Made by a program: the position numbers and the translations under genes
Assembly: GCA_946222625.1 (NCBI GenBank)
Contig: CAMILJ010000148.1
Coordinates: 1-5,297, forward strand
Origin: an uncultured Corynebacterium sp.
GTDB lineage: Bacteria; Actinomycetota; Actinomycetes; Mycobacteriales; Mycobacteriaceae
Direction: 5' to 3'
DNA: 5,297 nt
Notes under the pieces: model-generated
The model's input: the letters and a program-made list of their open reading frames with translations, nothing else
Database searches by the model: none
What the model was told of the DNA's origin: nothing
Shown: one piece after another, positions 5,246 to 5,297 of the stretch
Layout: every line of letters starts with the position of its first letter
Numbering within the stretch: position 1 is the stretch's first letter

Positions 5246-5297
5246 TGGAGGGAATGACGGGAATCGAACCCGCGTCTTCAGCTTGGAAGGCTGAGGT
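5246..5297 (-). tRNA. tRNA-Gly (anticodon TCC), 3' part, cut by the window edge
   Basis: Read leftward, the window holds the anticodon arm through to the 3' end. The anticodon stem is TCAGC/GCTGA with loop CTTCCAA, giving anticodon TCC. A 4-base variable loop (AGAC) follows, then the T arm GCGGG-TTCGATT-CCCGT, the acceptor 3' strand CATTCCC, discriminator T, and an encoded CCA (5248-5246). Anticodon TCC with a U discriminator fits glycine. The D arm and 5' acceptor strand lie beyond base 5297, so acceptor pairing cannot be checked here. A hairpin terminator follows directly. Confidence 0.93.

Noticed and set aside
1..5297. Mobile element, CRISPR array, defence or biosynthetic cluster
   Set aside because: No transposase, direct-repeat array, attachment site or clustered accessory genes were seen. 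All recognised genes are core metabolic or housekeeping functions in a familiar actinobacterial order.

Overview
The window reads as ordinary core chromosome of a high-GC actinobacterium, most likely a Corynebacterium. Four things support this. The M1 aminopeptidase is of the actinobacterial type. The thioredoxin-fold protein closely resembles mycobacterial Rv2466c. RpiB carries the mycobacterial-type Ser/Glu active site. The aldo/keto reductase is very close to the Corynebacterium 2,5-diketo-D-gluconate reductase A. The gene order pepN / Rv2466c-like / rpiB matches, from memory, the M. tuberculosis block Rv2467-Rv2466c-Rv2465c. Species cannot be named from the sequence alone.

Layout, left to right. 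Bases 1-71 may hold the last codons of a rightward gene, followed by a clear Rho-independent terminator for the leftward pepN (aminopeptidase N, 120-2660). pepN is divergent from a rightward DsbA/Rv2466c-like oxidoreductase (2760-3374); they share a 99-bp control region. A small leftward four-helix membrane protein (3371-3748) lies tail to tail with it. rpiB (ribose-5-phosphate isomerase B, 3852-4325) then runs rightward and meets, tail to tail, a leftward aldo/keto reductase (4322-5152). A hairpin terminator and the 3' part of a leftward tRNA-Gly(TCC) fill the right end. The non-coding gaps are all about 100 bp or less.

The genes do not form one pathway: peptide recycling (pepN), probable mycothiol-linked redox chemistry (the Rv2466c-like protein), the pentose phosphate pathway (rpiB) and carbonyl reduction (aldo/keto reductase). 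No mobile element, CRISPR array, toxin-antitoxin pair or defence system is visible, and I found no undescribed system. The points most worth a second look are the altered active site of the DsbA-like protein (CTCPFA instead of CPWC), two promoters placed as if for leaderless mRNAs (rpiB and the reductase), two convergent gene pairs with the same 4-bp stop-codon overlap, and the opposing membrane-protein gene sitting inside an otherwise conserved gene pair.
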